64,000 bases of DNA from Armatimonadota bacterium (GTDB taxonomy: Bacteria; Armatimonadota; Fimbriimonadia; Fimbriimonadales; Fimbriimonadaceae), in NCBI GenBank assembly GCA_016789105.1, contig JAEURN010000006.1, positions 186,001-250,000 on the forward strand. The letters are read 5' to 3'. Each line of letters opens with the position of its first letter. The stretch's first letter is position 1. Below, one piece after another: positions 24,118-31,942 of this stretch. The position numbers and the translations under genes were made by a program. The notes below the pieces were generated by a model. The model had not been told where the DNA came from and made no database searches. It worked only from the letters and a program-made list of their open reading frames with translations.

Positions 24118-25997
24118 TTAAGCGTGCTTTTGTCCACCCGGATCAACCGGAACTGGCGACCCTCGAAAACTACTTCACCGTAACCGGAAAGGTCCCCGCT
24201 CGGCAGACCGGTAAAGGTTTGTGGCAAAGGCTGGATCAGGTAGTCGGCTTGGCTTTCCTTGATGAATGCCTTGACTTGCTCGGGGGGCAATGGCCTGAAA
24301 ATGCCTTCGGCTACCTTTCGCCGGTTCGCATAGTCGGGTGTTTCACTCCAATGTCCGGCGTACGTATAGGCGCCGGTAAAGCCGGAAACAACCGGGTTGA
24401 GGTCAGGGAGGTAAGGGGCGCCCCAAGGGTCTTCAGGTGACCGGCCGGGAACTCCCGGCCGCGCCACCAGGACTTTGCGGCCCGGAACCGAATCCAGATA
24501 GCGGAGGATCCCCGGGACATCCGAAGGGAGGAAAACGGGTTGGACGGTTGTGGACGTCACATCGTTGCGGATGAACAGGGTCTCGCGTTGAAACCAATAC
24601 AGGCTGGTGGCGCAACTGAGAAGGAAAACCAACCCGGTGGCAACGTTTCGCCGGATCCGGAACGACTCTTCCGGCCCAGACCCCGAACGGAGTTTTTGGC
24701 AAGCCCATTCGAAACCATAGGCGGCCAAAAACCCCCAAGGGATCGCCATTCCCATGGCCAACTTGCGTTGGAACAACTGGGGAAAATACGGCAAGACGAG
24801 GCTGACCGCCGCCCATGAAGCCAAAAATTGCCAATTGCTGTCCTTGCGGGTCAGCCCCAAGGGGACGGTTACGCCCGCCAGCGCAACCACCCAAAGCACC
24901 GCCGGAAGGTAATAGCCTTTGTCCGGATCGTATCCCGTCCCGCCAACGAAGAGGCCACCGACCACGAGGGCCAGCAACGCCGGGCCATACCACTTCTTCA
25001 CATCCGGGTGCCCGCCCCGGAACGACAACACACCCAAAGAAAAGAGTGGCAGGATCCCGAAAAGCAATTGGCGGTATGTGCCGCTATAGGTCAATGTTGC
25101 GGCCCGGGCCTGAAACACGGGATCGACTTTGAGGACGTGCATAAACCACAAGGCGGGTGGGATTGCGGCAGCCCCAATCACAGCGGCCCGCAAAGCCCAA
25201 TTCCAGTCCATCTCCTTTCGCACCAGGCAAACACCGGCAAAAGCAGCTAGGCTGAACGCCACGATCAGAACATCGTAGCTGTGGATGTTCATGAGCAAGG
25301 CCATTGCGGCGGCCCCAGTTGCGACCGGCCGCCACCCTTGACGGGCCTGCCACACGGCGGTGAACACGGTGATGATCAGGCAGAGGCTCACCATGAATAA
25401 CCCGTTGACCAACGCCGATGGGAACACAAACGCCTCTGGTTGCCAAACGTCAATCGGTGAGCGCTTTTCCAGCAGACCTAGGAAAGGATCCGATTCCCCG
25501 ATCTGCCCAAAGGCCTGCCAGGCCATGAAGCCCAATCCCGCCCCGAACGACGATAGGATCAGGCCGGTTTTGGCGACAAAAATCGGGAGTTCCAACTTCC
25601 GCGCAAACCGTCCCAAAAGCACGACGAACAGGAACGTGAACGCGAGACGCGCCAAATTGGAGACCAGCGGGATCGCCACCCAAGAGCCTAACCCTTTGAG
25701 CGGGACGCAAAGGATCCCCAGCACCCAGAAGTAAAGGTGGATCGTCAGTCCGGGCTGAGATTCGATGGCAAATCGGTTGTCAAACAAGAACCGGCCCTCC
25801 ATCGCTTGGTGCATCCAGGCCGCGTAGACCATTTGGTCGTCGGAGCTGAATTGACTGCCGATGTAAACACTGCCGGGAGGGGTCGAAGCCAAAGCGATCA
25901 GCCACGGGATGGCCGCGACACACGTCAAAACGCAGGCCAACCGGAAGCAGAACCGCTTGATATTTTGTTCGTAAGAGAGGGAAGCGTCGTTGCTCAT
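24114..25997 (-). CDS. Large multi-span membrane protein, possible GT-C glycosyltransferase
   Basis: The 627-residue protein has about ten hydrophobic helices and an early loop with two adjacent acidic residues (IGSQFSSDDQMVYAAWMHQAMEG). That is the pattern of GT-C fold glycosyltransferases, which use polyprenyl-phosphate sugars. The C-terminal 200 residues are a soluble exterior domain (RKVLVARPGVPGRS ... FEGRQFRLIRVDKS). No specific family is recognised. ATG 25997 is used because the longer frame to 26066 overlaps the preceding gene. It may belong to the same operon as the DUF4350/DUF4129 genes upstream. Confidence 0.6.
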   Translation of the reverse strand: MSNDASLSYEQNIKRFCFRLACVLTCVAAIPWLIALASTPPGSVYIGSQFSSDDQMVYAAWMHQAMEGRFLFDNRFAIESQPGLTIHLYFWVLGILCVPLKGLGSWVAIPLVSNLARLAFTFLFVVLLGRFARKLELPIFVAKTGLILSSFGAGLGFMAWQAFGQIGESDPFLGLLEKRSPIDVWQPEAFVFPSALVNGLFMVSLCLIITVFTAVWQARQGWRPVATGAAAMALLMNIHSYDVLIVAFSLAAFAGVCLVRKEMDWNWALRAAVIGAAAIPPALWFMHVLKVDPVFQARAATLTYSGTYRQLLFGILPLFSLGVLSFRGGHPDVKKWYGPALLALVVGGLFVGGTGYDPDKGYYLPAVLWVVALAGVTVPLGLTRKDSNWQFLASWAAVSLVLPYFPQLFQRKLAMGMAIPWGFLAAYGFEWACQKLRSGSGPEESFRIRRNVATGLVFLLSCATSLYWFQRETLFIRNDVTSTTVQPVFLPSDVPGILRYLDSVPGRKVLVARPGVPGRSPEDPWGAPYLPDLNPVVSGFTGAYTYAGHWSETPDYANRRKVAEGIFRPLPPEQVKAFIKESQADYLIQPLPQTFTGLPSGDLSGYGEVVFEGRQFRLIRVDKSTLN

Positions 25998-26022
25998 GGG
26001 GAAACGGGTTACCGGGACAAAC

Positions 26023-26382
26023 TTACCGGATCGAACCCAGGTCGTAGGTTGCTGGTTCGCGGCCAAGGGATTTGTAGATGGTCAAAATCGTATTCTCCCA
26101 TTCGCGGGCGGTTTCGTTGTCGGGATCCATTTCCAACACTTGCCGGAAAAGAGCCAAAGACAGCGGGTACTTCTCGCCTGGCATCAGGGCCGGCGAATTC
26201 ACCGCGACTTCCCCATAGTGCAAGGCGGCTTCTTTTAACCCAGAGCGGCTTTTGCGGGCATCGATATAGGCCTGCCTGGCCGCGGAAAGCTCCCCTTGGG
26301 CATTGGCTAGGGCGTCTTCTGGCGGCGTAGTTCCTGCCTGGTTGGCGGCAAACACCGCCGCGGCAACTAAGATAGAGACCAT
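26023..26382 (-). CDS. Small secreted protein with tetratricopeptide-like region, unknown function
   Basis: The 119-residue protein begins with a short hydrophobic signal (MVSILVAAAVFAA). Its helical part contains LALFRQVLEMDPDNETAREWENTILTIYKSLG, which looks like one TPR-like repeat. A TAGAAT box ends 7 bases before the ATG, implying its own leaderless promoter although it follows the DUF4350 gene by only 18 bases. I do not recognise a specific family. Confidence 0.6.
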   Translation of the reverse strand: MVSILVAAAVFAANQAGTTPPEDALANAQGELSAARQAYIDARKSRSGLKEAALHYGEVAVNSPALMPGEKYPLSLALFRQVLEMDPDNETAREWENTILTIYKSLGREPATYDLGSIR

Positions 26383-26389
26383 CAGGGGG

Positions 26390-26395
26390 ATTCTA
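26390..26395 (-). promoter_or_regulatory. -10 box TAGAAT of the small TPR-like gene
   Basis: TAGAAT on the minus strand is 7 bases before the ATG at 26382 and would give a leaderless mRNA. Confidence 0.5.
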
Positions 26396-26400
26396 TCCTC

Positions 26401-27594
26401 TTACCGCGGCGCCCGGCGTGCTTTCTCTTGGAACTCAATATCCCTCAAATGCGATTCCAACGACTGGGCAATGTTCACGGCAATCTTTGGGTCAACCTCG
26501 TGGCCTTGCAACCGGATGATTTGCGCCATGAGCATCTGGGCGTCAGCCGGCATCCGGGCGATAATCTCTTGTTCCGAAAGGCCGACCGAGAGTCGCAATG
26601 CCGACCGGACGCGGTCGACGGCCGCCGACCTGAGGATGAGCAACGCATGATCGTGGCGTCGAGCTCGGCTGAGCGTATCCCCCATCGCAAACATGAGCTC
26701 CTTGGCCCCTCGGGCTTGGGTTAATTCTCGGCTCGGCAGGCCAAACCGCCGACCCAAAGTGACGACAACCACCGCGAAGAGCAAAATGGCCTGCCAGAAG
26801 GCTGTCGTCGCCCACTTGCCGATTTCATCCAAAGCCGACCTCGTTTCAGCGTTCCCCGATGTCGCTTCGGCAAAAACCATCCGCCCACCTGGTGGCAAGT
26901 ACCTTTGGGCCAGCCACAGGGCGAGATCCGCATTTTGAGCTTCGGCGATGAAACGGTTGCGTAAAAATGTTGCATCGGTGACTTCCAGCGTGACCCCACC
27001 ATCTTGGGGCACCAGGAATGCAAAAGGCTGGCCACCCGATTCTAAGAGGACAACGGCATTTTCAGTAGGGTTAGCCTCGCGCAGCAGGGGAGCCTCAGCC
27101 ACCCTGATGGAAAACTTCTTTGCCCCGCCAAATGTTTGCACGGCCAGTGGTTCACCTTTGGGGCGCATCTCTGGCATGTTGCCGGGCATGCCCAGCAACA
27201 AGACCCTCCCTCCCTGTGCCAAGTGCCGTTGGACGGACATTTGCATTTGGCTTGGTCGCTGGGCCGGTTTTTCCAATTCGTCTGAGTACTCTTCGCGGTC
27301 TGGGTCGGCTGGGCGGGAGCCCTCGGAGCGGTTGGATCCGAGCCCCTGCCGGGCATCAAAGTCCGTCATGACCAGGACATCGTTTTTGCCCAGGTGCAAA
27401 ACCGGTGAGCGGTCGGATTCAACCTCGACACCGTTCTTCCGCAGGAGTTCGGCATAGGCCGCGAGCCCAAGGCCACGCGTGTTGACCGTGCTGGGGTTGA
27501 CAACGGAATTTTCGCCGCCAAAAACGAACAGCACCGAGGCGGCAATCAGCAAGAGGCAGGCGACTCCGGCCACCCGGTTGAGGTTTTTGTTCAC
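26401..27594 (-). CDS. DUF4350 domain-containing membrane protein
   Basis: The 397-residue protein has an N-terminal membrane helix and a DUF4350 region (VVNPSTVNTRGLGLAAYAELLRKNGVEVESDRSPV ... DVLVMTDF ... GGRVLLLGMPGNMP), a ThuA/GATase-like fold. A second hydrophobic segment (FWQAILLFAVVVVTLGRRFGLP) and a cytoplasmic tail follow. DUF4350 proteins usually accompany DUF4129 and MoxR/DUF58 genes in membrane-associated complexes of unknown function. The start overlaps the DUF4129 gene by 4 bases. Confidence 0.78.
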   Translation of the reverse strand: MNKNLNRVAGVACLLLIAASVLFVFGGENSVVNPSTVNTRGLGLAAYAELLRKNGVEVESDRSPVLHLGKNDVLVMTDFDARQGLGSNRSEGSRPADPDREEYSDELEKPAQRPSQMQMSVQRHLAQGGRVLLLGMPGNMPEMRPKGEPLAVQTFGGAKKFSIRVAEAPLLREANPTENAVVLLESGGQPFAFLVPQDGGVTLEVTDATFLRNRFIAEAQNADLALWLAQRYLPPGGRMVFAEATSGNAETRSALDEIGKWATTAFWQAILLFAVVVVTLGRRFGLPSRELTQARGAKELMFAMGDTLSRARRHDHALLILRSAAVDRVRSALRLSVGLSEQEIIARMPADAQMLMAQIIRLQGHEVDPKIAVNIAQSLESHLRDIEFQEKARRAPR

Positions 27595-28394
27595 CGGGCT
27601 ACCCCTTTAATCCCATCCATCAGACGCCGATATTCGGTCTTGAACCATTCAAGGTCGTCTGGGCCTTGGGGGACAAGTCCGTACCAGGCTTGGTCGAACC
27701 TCTGGGTCGGGGGTCTCAGGTCAAATCCCCCGGGCTTGGCGACGACGCTTTGATACCGGCCAAGGTGCTCCCAATTGGTTTCGTGCCTCTCCATTCGCAA
27801 AACGTTTGCCTCGTCGAGCCGGGTGAGGCAGGCCAGGTAGAGACACCGCACGGCGGATCGGTAGTCTCCATCCTTGGCCAAGCGGTCGGCATGGACGAGC
27901 CATTCGTCGGCGGTCCGGCCGATTTCTTCTTCGTCGATCAGGCCTTCACCCCCCTCCCCGGTTGACTTAGATTTGAACCGCACTTTGGAAAGTGCAAAAA
28001 CAATGAACCCGAGTAATACGGCGCAAAGCAGTCCGATGACGACATAGGTGATGACATCTCCGAACGGGAGCCCGACTGCGGGTTGCTGCCGGCGCTTGCT
28101 CTTATCTTCAAAAAGCTTGGCGATCCGCTCCCCAATTTTCCGGAACGCATCCGCCAGCCATGAATCTCCACCACTGGTCGACGGCTCGTCGTGGTACAGC
28201 GGGTTGGAGAGGATCTGCTTGGCGTCCGCTTGAGGGTTGGCCGACGGGGTGCGTGCCGCCCCTGTTGGTATGGGTTTGGACGGGGCCGGGGCTTTCCCAA
28301 TCATTTGATCACGGAGTTGGGCCACGTTGGGCGCCCCTTGCCCAAAAGAAAATCCCGCCAGCAACCCAGCGCAAAGCAGAGCTAACGCTTTCAC
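27591..28394 (-). CDS. DUF4129 domain-containing membrane protein
   Basis: The 267-residue protein has a signal peptide, a periplasmic region, one membrane helix (DVITYVVIGLLCAVLLGFIVFAL) and a C-terminal DUF4129 domain (ADRLAKDGDYRSAVRCLYLACLTRLDEANVLRMERHETNWEHL ... FDQAWYGLVPQGPDDLEWF). DUF4129 proteins are part of MoxR-associated membrane systems, sometimes fused to transglutaminase-like domains. It overlaps both neighbours by 4 bases, so the three genes are translationally coupled. Confidence 0.82.
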   Translation of the reverse strand: MKALALLCAGLLAGFSFGQGAPNVAQLRDQMIGKAPAPSKPIPTGAARTPSANPQADAKQILSNPLYHDEPSTSGGDSWLADAFRKIGERIAKLFEDKSKRRQQPAVGLPFGDVITYVVIGLLCAVLLGFIVFALSKVRFKSKSTGEGGEGLIDEEEIGRTADEWLVHADRLAKDGDYRSAVRCLYLACLTRLDEANVLRMERHETNWEHLGRYQSVVAKPGGFDLRPPTQRFDQAWYGLVPQGPDDLEWFKTEYRRLMDGIKGVAR

Positions 28395-29419
28395 TCGCGC
28401 ACCTCCAGAACGTCTTTGGCCAACATGCGGATATCGAAGCCTTCCACCCGGACGCGGCGGTCATAGTAGAGCGTTGTGCTAAGAGCGGCCCAAAACGGAG
28501 TGAGTAGCCATAAAAGTATATAGCCCGGGGCCATCCAAATCGCTGACCGGATTAACGACCCGAATATGGCGCCGTTCAACCAGGAATCCACCGGGCCAGC
28601 CCCGACAATGAGGCTCGTTGCCAGTTGGATCATCATGAGCAATCCGGCAGAGACGAATCCGAAAACGATCACCGCCTGCATCGCCGTCTCCCACACACCG
28701 CTGACCATTTGGTGCCGCTTGGCCAAATATGTCCCCCGGCGGAACGCCTGCAATCCGGTGCCCCCTTCTACCACCGCAACAACGGGAACCAAGGAATAAC
28801 GCAACAGGAGAGCGGGGACTGCGACGAACGACCCGAGGATGCCAAAACTCCCGAACAAGGCCGAGATCTCCGCAAAACCAGAATCCGGCATCAGGCCATC
28901 GGCGAAGGCACCGCCCAGGAAAACCACCGCCGAAGCGACGATCGGCCCGAATGCGATGGCCGTGACTGCGGTCAACAGCAAGGTGTAGCGGAACAGGTTG
29001 GGAGAGAGTTTGCGCCCGGTCGGGGGTTCGCCCGGCAACCGGTCGCCGGTGGCGTAGTCGTTCACCGCATCTACCGAAACCGCGTAGGACTGACCCAAGC
29101 CCAAGACAAACAAAGGCATCGCTACAAAGAAAGTGAGGGCGCCCGATGCAGCAAGGCGTGAAAGTTCGCCCGCTAGTTGATCCCGCCCCGAAACGACGAA
29201 AAGCCCGGGCAAGAGGAACGTGCCCGCAAAAACCAAGGCGACATAACAATAGAGGGCGGGCAAGGCCGTCCGGGGCAAGATGTCACGGGCTGAGATTTGG
29301 TAAATCCGGGCTGCCCGCTCCAAAAGTTCGCTGGAACCCATCGGGCGCAAAAATTGGCGTCGGTCAAGCGAATTGACCCGTTCCAAATGCAGTTCGATGG
29401 GGTCTTTGAGCTCCATTTC
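28391..29419 (-). CDS. Multi-span membrane protein of the DUF4129/DUF4350 operon
   Basis: The 342-residue protein has about six hydrophobic helices and ends with TTLYYDRRVRVEGFDIRMLAKDVLEVRE. This tail is common in the glycerophosphodiester-phosphodiesterase-type membrane domain proteins that accompany DUF4129 genes. I chose ATG 29419, preceded by GGGAG. An ATG at 29533 would add a Pro/Arg-rich stretch with atypical codons and abut the divergent gene start. The gene heads the operon, and its function is unknown. Confidence 0.68.
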   Translation of the reverse strand, partial: EMELKDPIELHLERVNSLDRRQFLRPMGSSELLERAARIYQISARDILPRTALPALYCYVALVFAGTFLLPGLFVVSGRDQLAGELSRLAASGALTFFVAMPLFVLGLGQSYAVSVDAVNDYATGDRLPGEPPTGRKLSPNLFRYTLLLTAVTAIAFGPIVASAVVFLGGAFADGLMPDSGFAEISALFGSFGILGSFVAVPALLLRYSLVPVVAVVEGGTGLQAFRRGTYLAKRHQMVSGVWETAMQAVIVFGFVSAGLLMMIQLATSLIVGAGPVDSWLNGAIFGSLIRSAIWMAPGYILLWLLTPFWAALSTTLYYDRRVRVEGFDIRMLAKDVLEVRE

Positions 29420-29531
29420 TCCCGGCCAGCCACGTGGAATCGTACCTTCCGGCCCAATCGGCGATCCGCCCGGCGGCCATAACCGTCTGTAGGGAAGCGG
29501 GTATCTCCCGCGACCGGAGAACAGAACTGGC

Positions 29532-30248
29532 ATGAGCTTGACGGCAACTTTCTTGGCGACAACCCTTCTTGGGCAATCCAATTCCATTAGCTCTTACTGG
29601 CAATCGGGATTGAAAGATGCGACTTTTACCGCGAGGGTCGGCAAGGCATCGCAGCGAGAGCTGCAAAAGATCAATAAAGACTTTGCCCAGTCATACCGGT
29701 TCGACTACACCGATGTGAAAATGAAGGAGCCGTTCATGCTCCGGCTGGAATCCAAAGTCGACGACCAGTCGATCTGGTACATCATCAATGGCCCCAACCG
29801 GTTGCTGAGTATCCCCAAAAGCGGGATCCGGAATCGCGAAAACCTGAGCAAGTCGCCCGGCAAACGGCAAACCATTTTTGATTTCGGTCTTATCGCCCCG
29901 TCGTTGTTCGACGGATTTATGCAGGCGGCTTTCATCCGCGTGGACAGGGCAACTAACGAACCCGTTTTTGATGTCACTTACGAGTCCAGGCTGGGGGACG
30001 ACTCCCGGCACCGGATTTGGGTCGACCCCAGCAAGCATTACGTCACCAAGCGCGAATGGTATAGCCAAAACGGCAGCAAGCCGCTTTTGGCGGTCTTCAA
30101 ATATAAAAACCCGAAGCAGGTGAGCGGGGTGTGGGTGCCGACGGTTTTGGAGGTCTACAACTCCCAGAATACTTTGGCCGGCACCACCTATTACGAAAAC
30201 ATTTCCGTGAACACGGGGCTCAGCTCCAGCCTGTTCGCCACAAACTGA
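29532..30248 (+). CDS. LolA-like outer membrane lipoprotein carrier/sorting family protein
   Basis: The 238-residue protein starts with a short signal peptide (MSLTATFLATTLLGQSNS) and then a single beta-rich domain (FDYTDVKMKEPFMLRLESKVDDQSIWYII ... DPSKHYVTKREWYSQNGSKPLLAVFKYKNPKQVSGVWVPTVLEVYN). This fits the LolA/LolB-like half-barrel superfamily used for periplasmic lipid or lipoprotein handling. Similar proteins are annotated as outer-membrane lipoprotein-sorting proteins. Identity is by fold pattern, so confidence is moderate. Confidence 0.6.
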   Translation: MSLTATFLATTLLGQSNSISSYWQSGLKDATFTARVGKASQRELQKINKDFAQSYRFDYTDVKMKEPFMLRLESKVDDQSIWYIINGPNRLLSIPKSGIRNRENLSKSPGKRQTIFDFGLIAPSLFDGFMQAAFIRVDRATNEPVFDVTYESRLGDDSRHRIWVDPSKHYVTKREWYSQNGSKPLLAVFKYKNPKQVSGVWVPTVLEVYNSQNTLAGTTYYENISVNTGLSSSLFATN

Positions 30249-30254
30249 TCCGTC

Positions 30255-30295
30255 GGGGGTGGATTTTGCCTTGCGGGGCAGGATCCCCCTTTTCG
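30255..30295 (+). terminator. Possible terminator after the LolA-like gene
   Basis: GGGGG near 30255 can pair with CCCCC near 30288, followed by TTTT, with an imperfect inner stem. It lies between convergent genes. Confidence 0.35.
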
Positions 30296-30311
30296 ATTGA
30301 GTTGCCGAGGC

Positions 30312-31202
30312 TCAGCCCTTGAGCTTGCGTGTCATTTCCGGGACTGCCTCGAACAGGTCGGCGACCAATCCATAATCGGCGGATTCAAAGATCGGCGCGT
30401 CGGGGTCGTTGTTGATCGCCACGATCACCTTAGAATCTTTGATTCCGGCCATGTGCTGGGTGGAGCCGCTGATCCCCGCGGCAATGTAGAGGTCGGGAGC
30501 GACGACTTTGCCCGTCTGGCCGACCTGGAGTTCGTTCGCCGCGATCCCGCTGTCCACTGCGGCCCGGGTGGCCCCGACTCCGCCCCCCAAAGCATCGGCT
30601 AACCCGCCGATCACCCGTTCGAATGTCTCCGCATCTTTCAGCGGCCGCCCACCGCTGACAATAACCTTGGCTGTTGCCAGGTCGGGCCGGCCGGCGGATC
30701 GGATGCTTTGGCTGGCCCGTTTGGATGTTCCGCGCCACTCGGGCCGGGACGCATCCACTTGGCTCGATCCCGACCTTTCAGCCGGTGGGAATCCGGCGGG
30801 TCGGAATGTCAACAGGAACTTAGGGGCCGCGACCCGCACCGTGGCGAGGACAGAACCCGCCAAGACCGGACGCACGAATGTGCAGTCATCAACGATGGAA
30901 ACAACGTCGGTGACCATGGGCCAATCCAGCAGTCCCGCAAGCCGGGGCAACCCGTCTTTCCCTTGCATGGAACTGACGGCCACCACCCGGTCATAGCCCT
31001 TGGCCAACGGCTCCAGTGCATTCGCCAGGTAGTCGGCCGGGGGGAGGCTGGGAAGCCCCCATGCGAACACGGTGCCGGCTCCGGCGTCGGTTACCGGGTG
31101 GCCCGTCAACTGCACAATATCGAACCCCATGCCCGCCGATTGAGGCAGGGCCGCGCTAACTGCGGCATCGCTCGCGTCAAAAGCGATGCACAAGGCCTTC
31201 AC
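30312..31202 (-). CDS. etfA: Electron transfer flavoprotein subunit alpha
   Basis: The C-terminal half (about residues 180-296) carries the ETF alpha FAD-binding domain: VIVSGGRPLKDAETFERVIGGLADALGGGVGATRAAVDSG, then GISGSTQHMAGIKDSKVIVAINNDPDAPIFESADYGLVADLFE. With EtfB it accepts electrons from acyl-CoA dehydrogenases and passes them to the quinone pool. It overlaps etfB by 4 bases and is the last gene of the fadN-etfB-etfA operon. Confidence 0.94.
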   Translation of the reverse strand: MKALCIAFDASDAAVSAALPQSAGMGFDIVQLTGHPVTDAGAGTVFAWGLPSLPPADYLANALEPLAKGYDRVVAVSSMQGKDGLPRLAGLLDWPMVTDVVSIVDDCTFVRPVLAGSVLATVRVAAPKFLLTFRPAGFPPAERSGSSQVDASRPEWRGTSKRASQSIRSAGRPDLATAKVIVSGGRPLKDAETFERVIGGLADALGGGVGATRAAVDSGIAANELQVGQTGKVVAPDLYIAAGISGSTQHMAGIKDSKVIVAINNDPDAPIFESADYGLVADLFEAVPEMTRKLKG

Positions 31203-31939
31203 GGAAGCACCCCCTTGGCCTTCAATTCGGCTAGAAGCTCATCGACATCTGACACCCGTTTGCCCGCAGTCCTCGCCGCTGGCGCGGCATAGCTGAGGGT
31301 TTCGATGAGGGCCGGCCCGCCGCTGGATCGGCTGCGCTTGTGCAAGGGTTTGGATCGGGCTTTGATGATTCCCGGGAGGGGGATGAACCGGGGCTCGTTG
31401 AGACGGAGATCTGTGGTGACCAAAGCGGGAAGGGGCAAGATCAAGACCTCTTCGCCGGCGTCGGTTTCCCGGGTGACGGTGGCTTTTCCGCCTTCCAATT
31501 CCAGTTTGCTGGCAAATGTCGCCTGAGGCCAGCCCAGGCGGGCAGCCAGCATCTGACCGGTTTGATTGTTGTCGTTGTCGGTGGCCTGTTTCCCCATCAG
31601 GATGAGGGCGGGTTCGGTTTCCAGGACTACGGTTTCGAGTTCCTTGGCAACGGAGAGAGGATCGAGTTCATCGGCTGTTTCAATGTGGATCGCCTCGTCG
31701 GCTCCCATCGCCAAGGCTTTTCGCAGTTGGTCTTCGACCTCTTGGGGACCAATAGAAACCACGGTGATCCGGATATCTCCATCTTTCTCCTTTTGGCGGA
31801 CGGCTTCTTCAACTGCGATCTCATCGAACGGGTTGATCTCGAACTTAACTCCGCTTAAGCTAAGAGCGGTGCCGTCTTCCAGGGGTTTGACCTTGGCGTA
31901 GGGGTCGATGACGCGCTTGATTGGGACGAGGATATCCAT
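31199..31939 (-). CDS. etfB: Electron transfer flavoprotein subunit beta
   Basis: The 246-residue protein begins MDILVPIKRVIDPYAKVKP and has the ETF beta motifs FEINPFDEIAVEEAVRQKE, ALILMGKQATDNDNNQTGQMLAARLGWPQATFASK and TTDLRLNEPRFIPLPGIIKARSKPL. It forms the electron-transfer heterodimer with EtfA, encoded immediately downstream. It follows the HCDH/ECH gene by 3 bases, so it is cotranscribed with fatty-acid oxidation functions. Confidence 0.94.
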   Translation of the reverse strand: MDILVPIKRVIDPYAKVKPLEDGTALSLSGVKFEINPFDEIAVEEAVRQKEKDGDIRITVVSIGPQEVEDQLRKALAMGADEAIHIETADELDPLSVAKELETVVLETEPALILMGKQATDNDNNQTGQMLAARLGWPQATFASKLELEGGKATVTRETDAGEEVLILPLPALVTTDLRLNEPRFIPLPGIIKARSKPLHKRSRSSGGPALIETLSYAAPAARTAGKRVSDVDELLAELKAKGVLP

Positions 31940-31942
31940 GGG

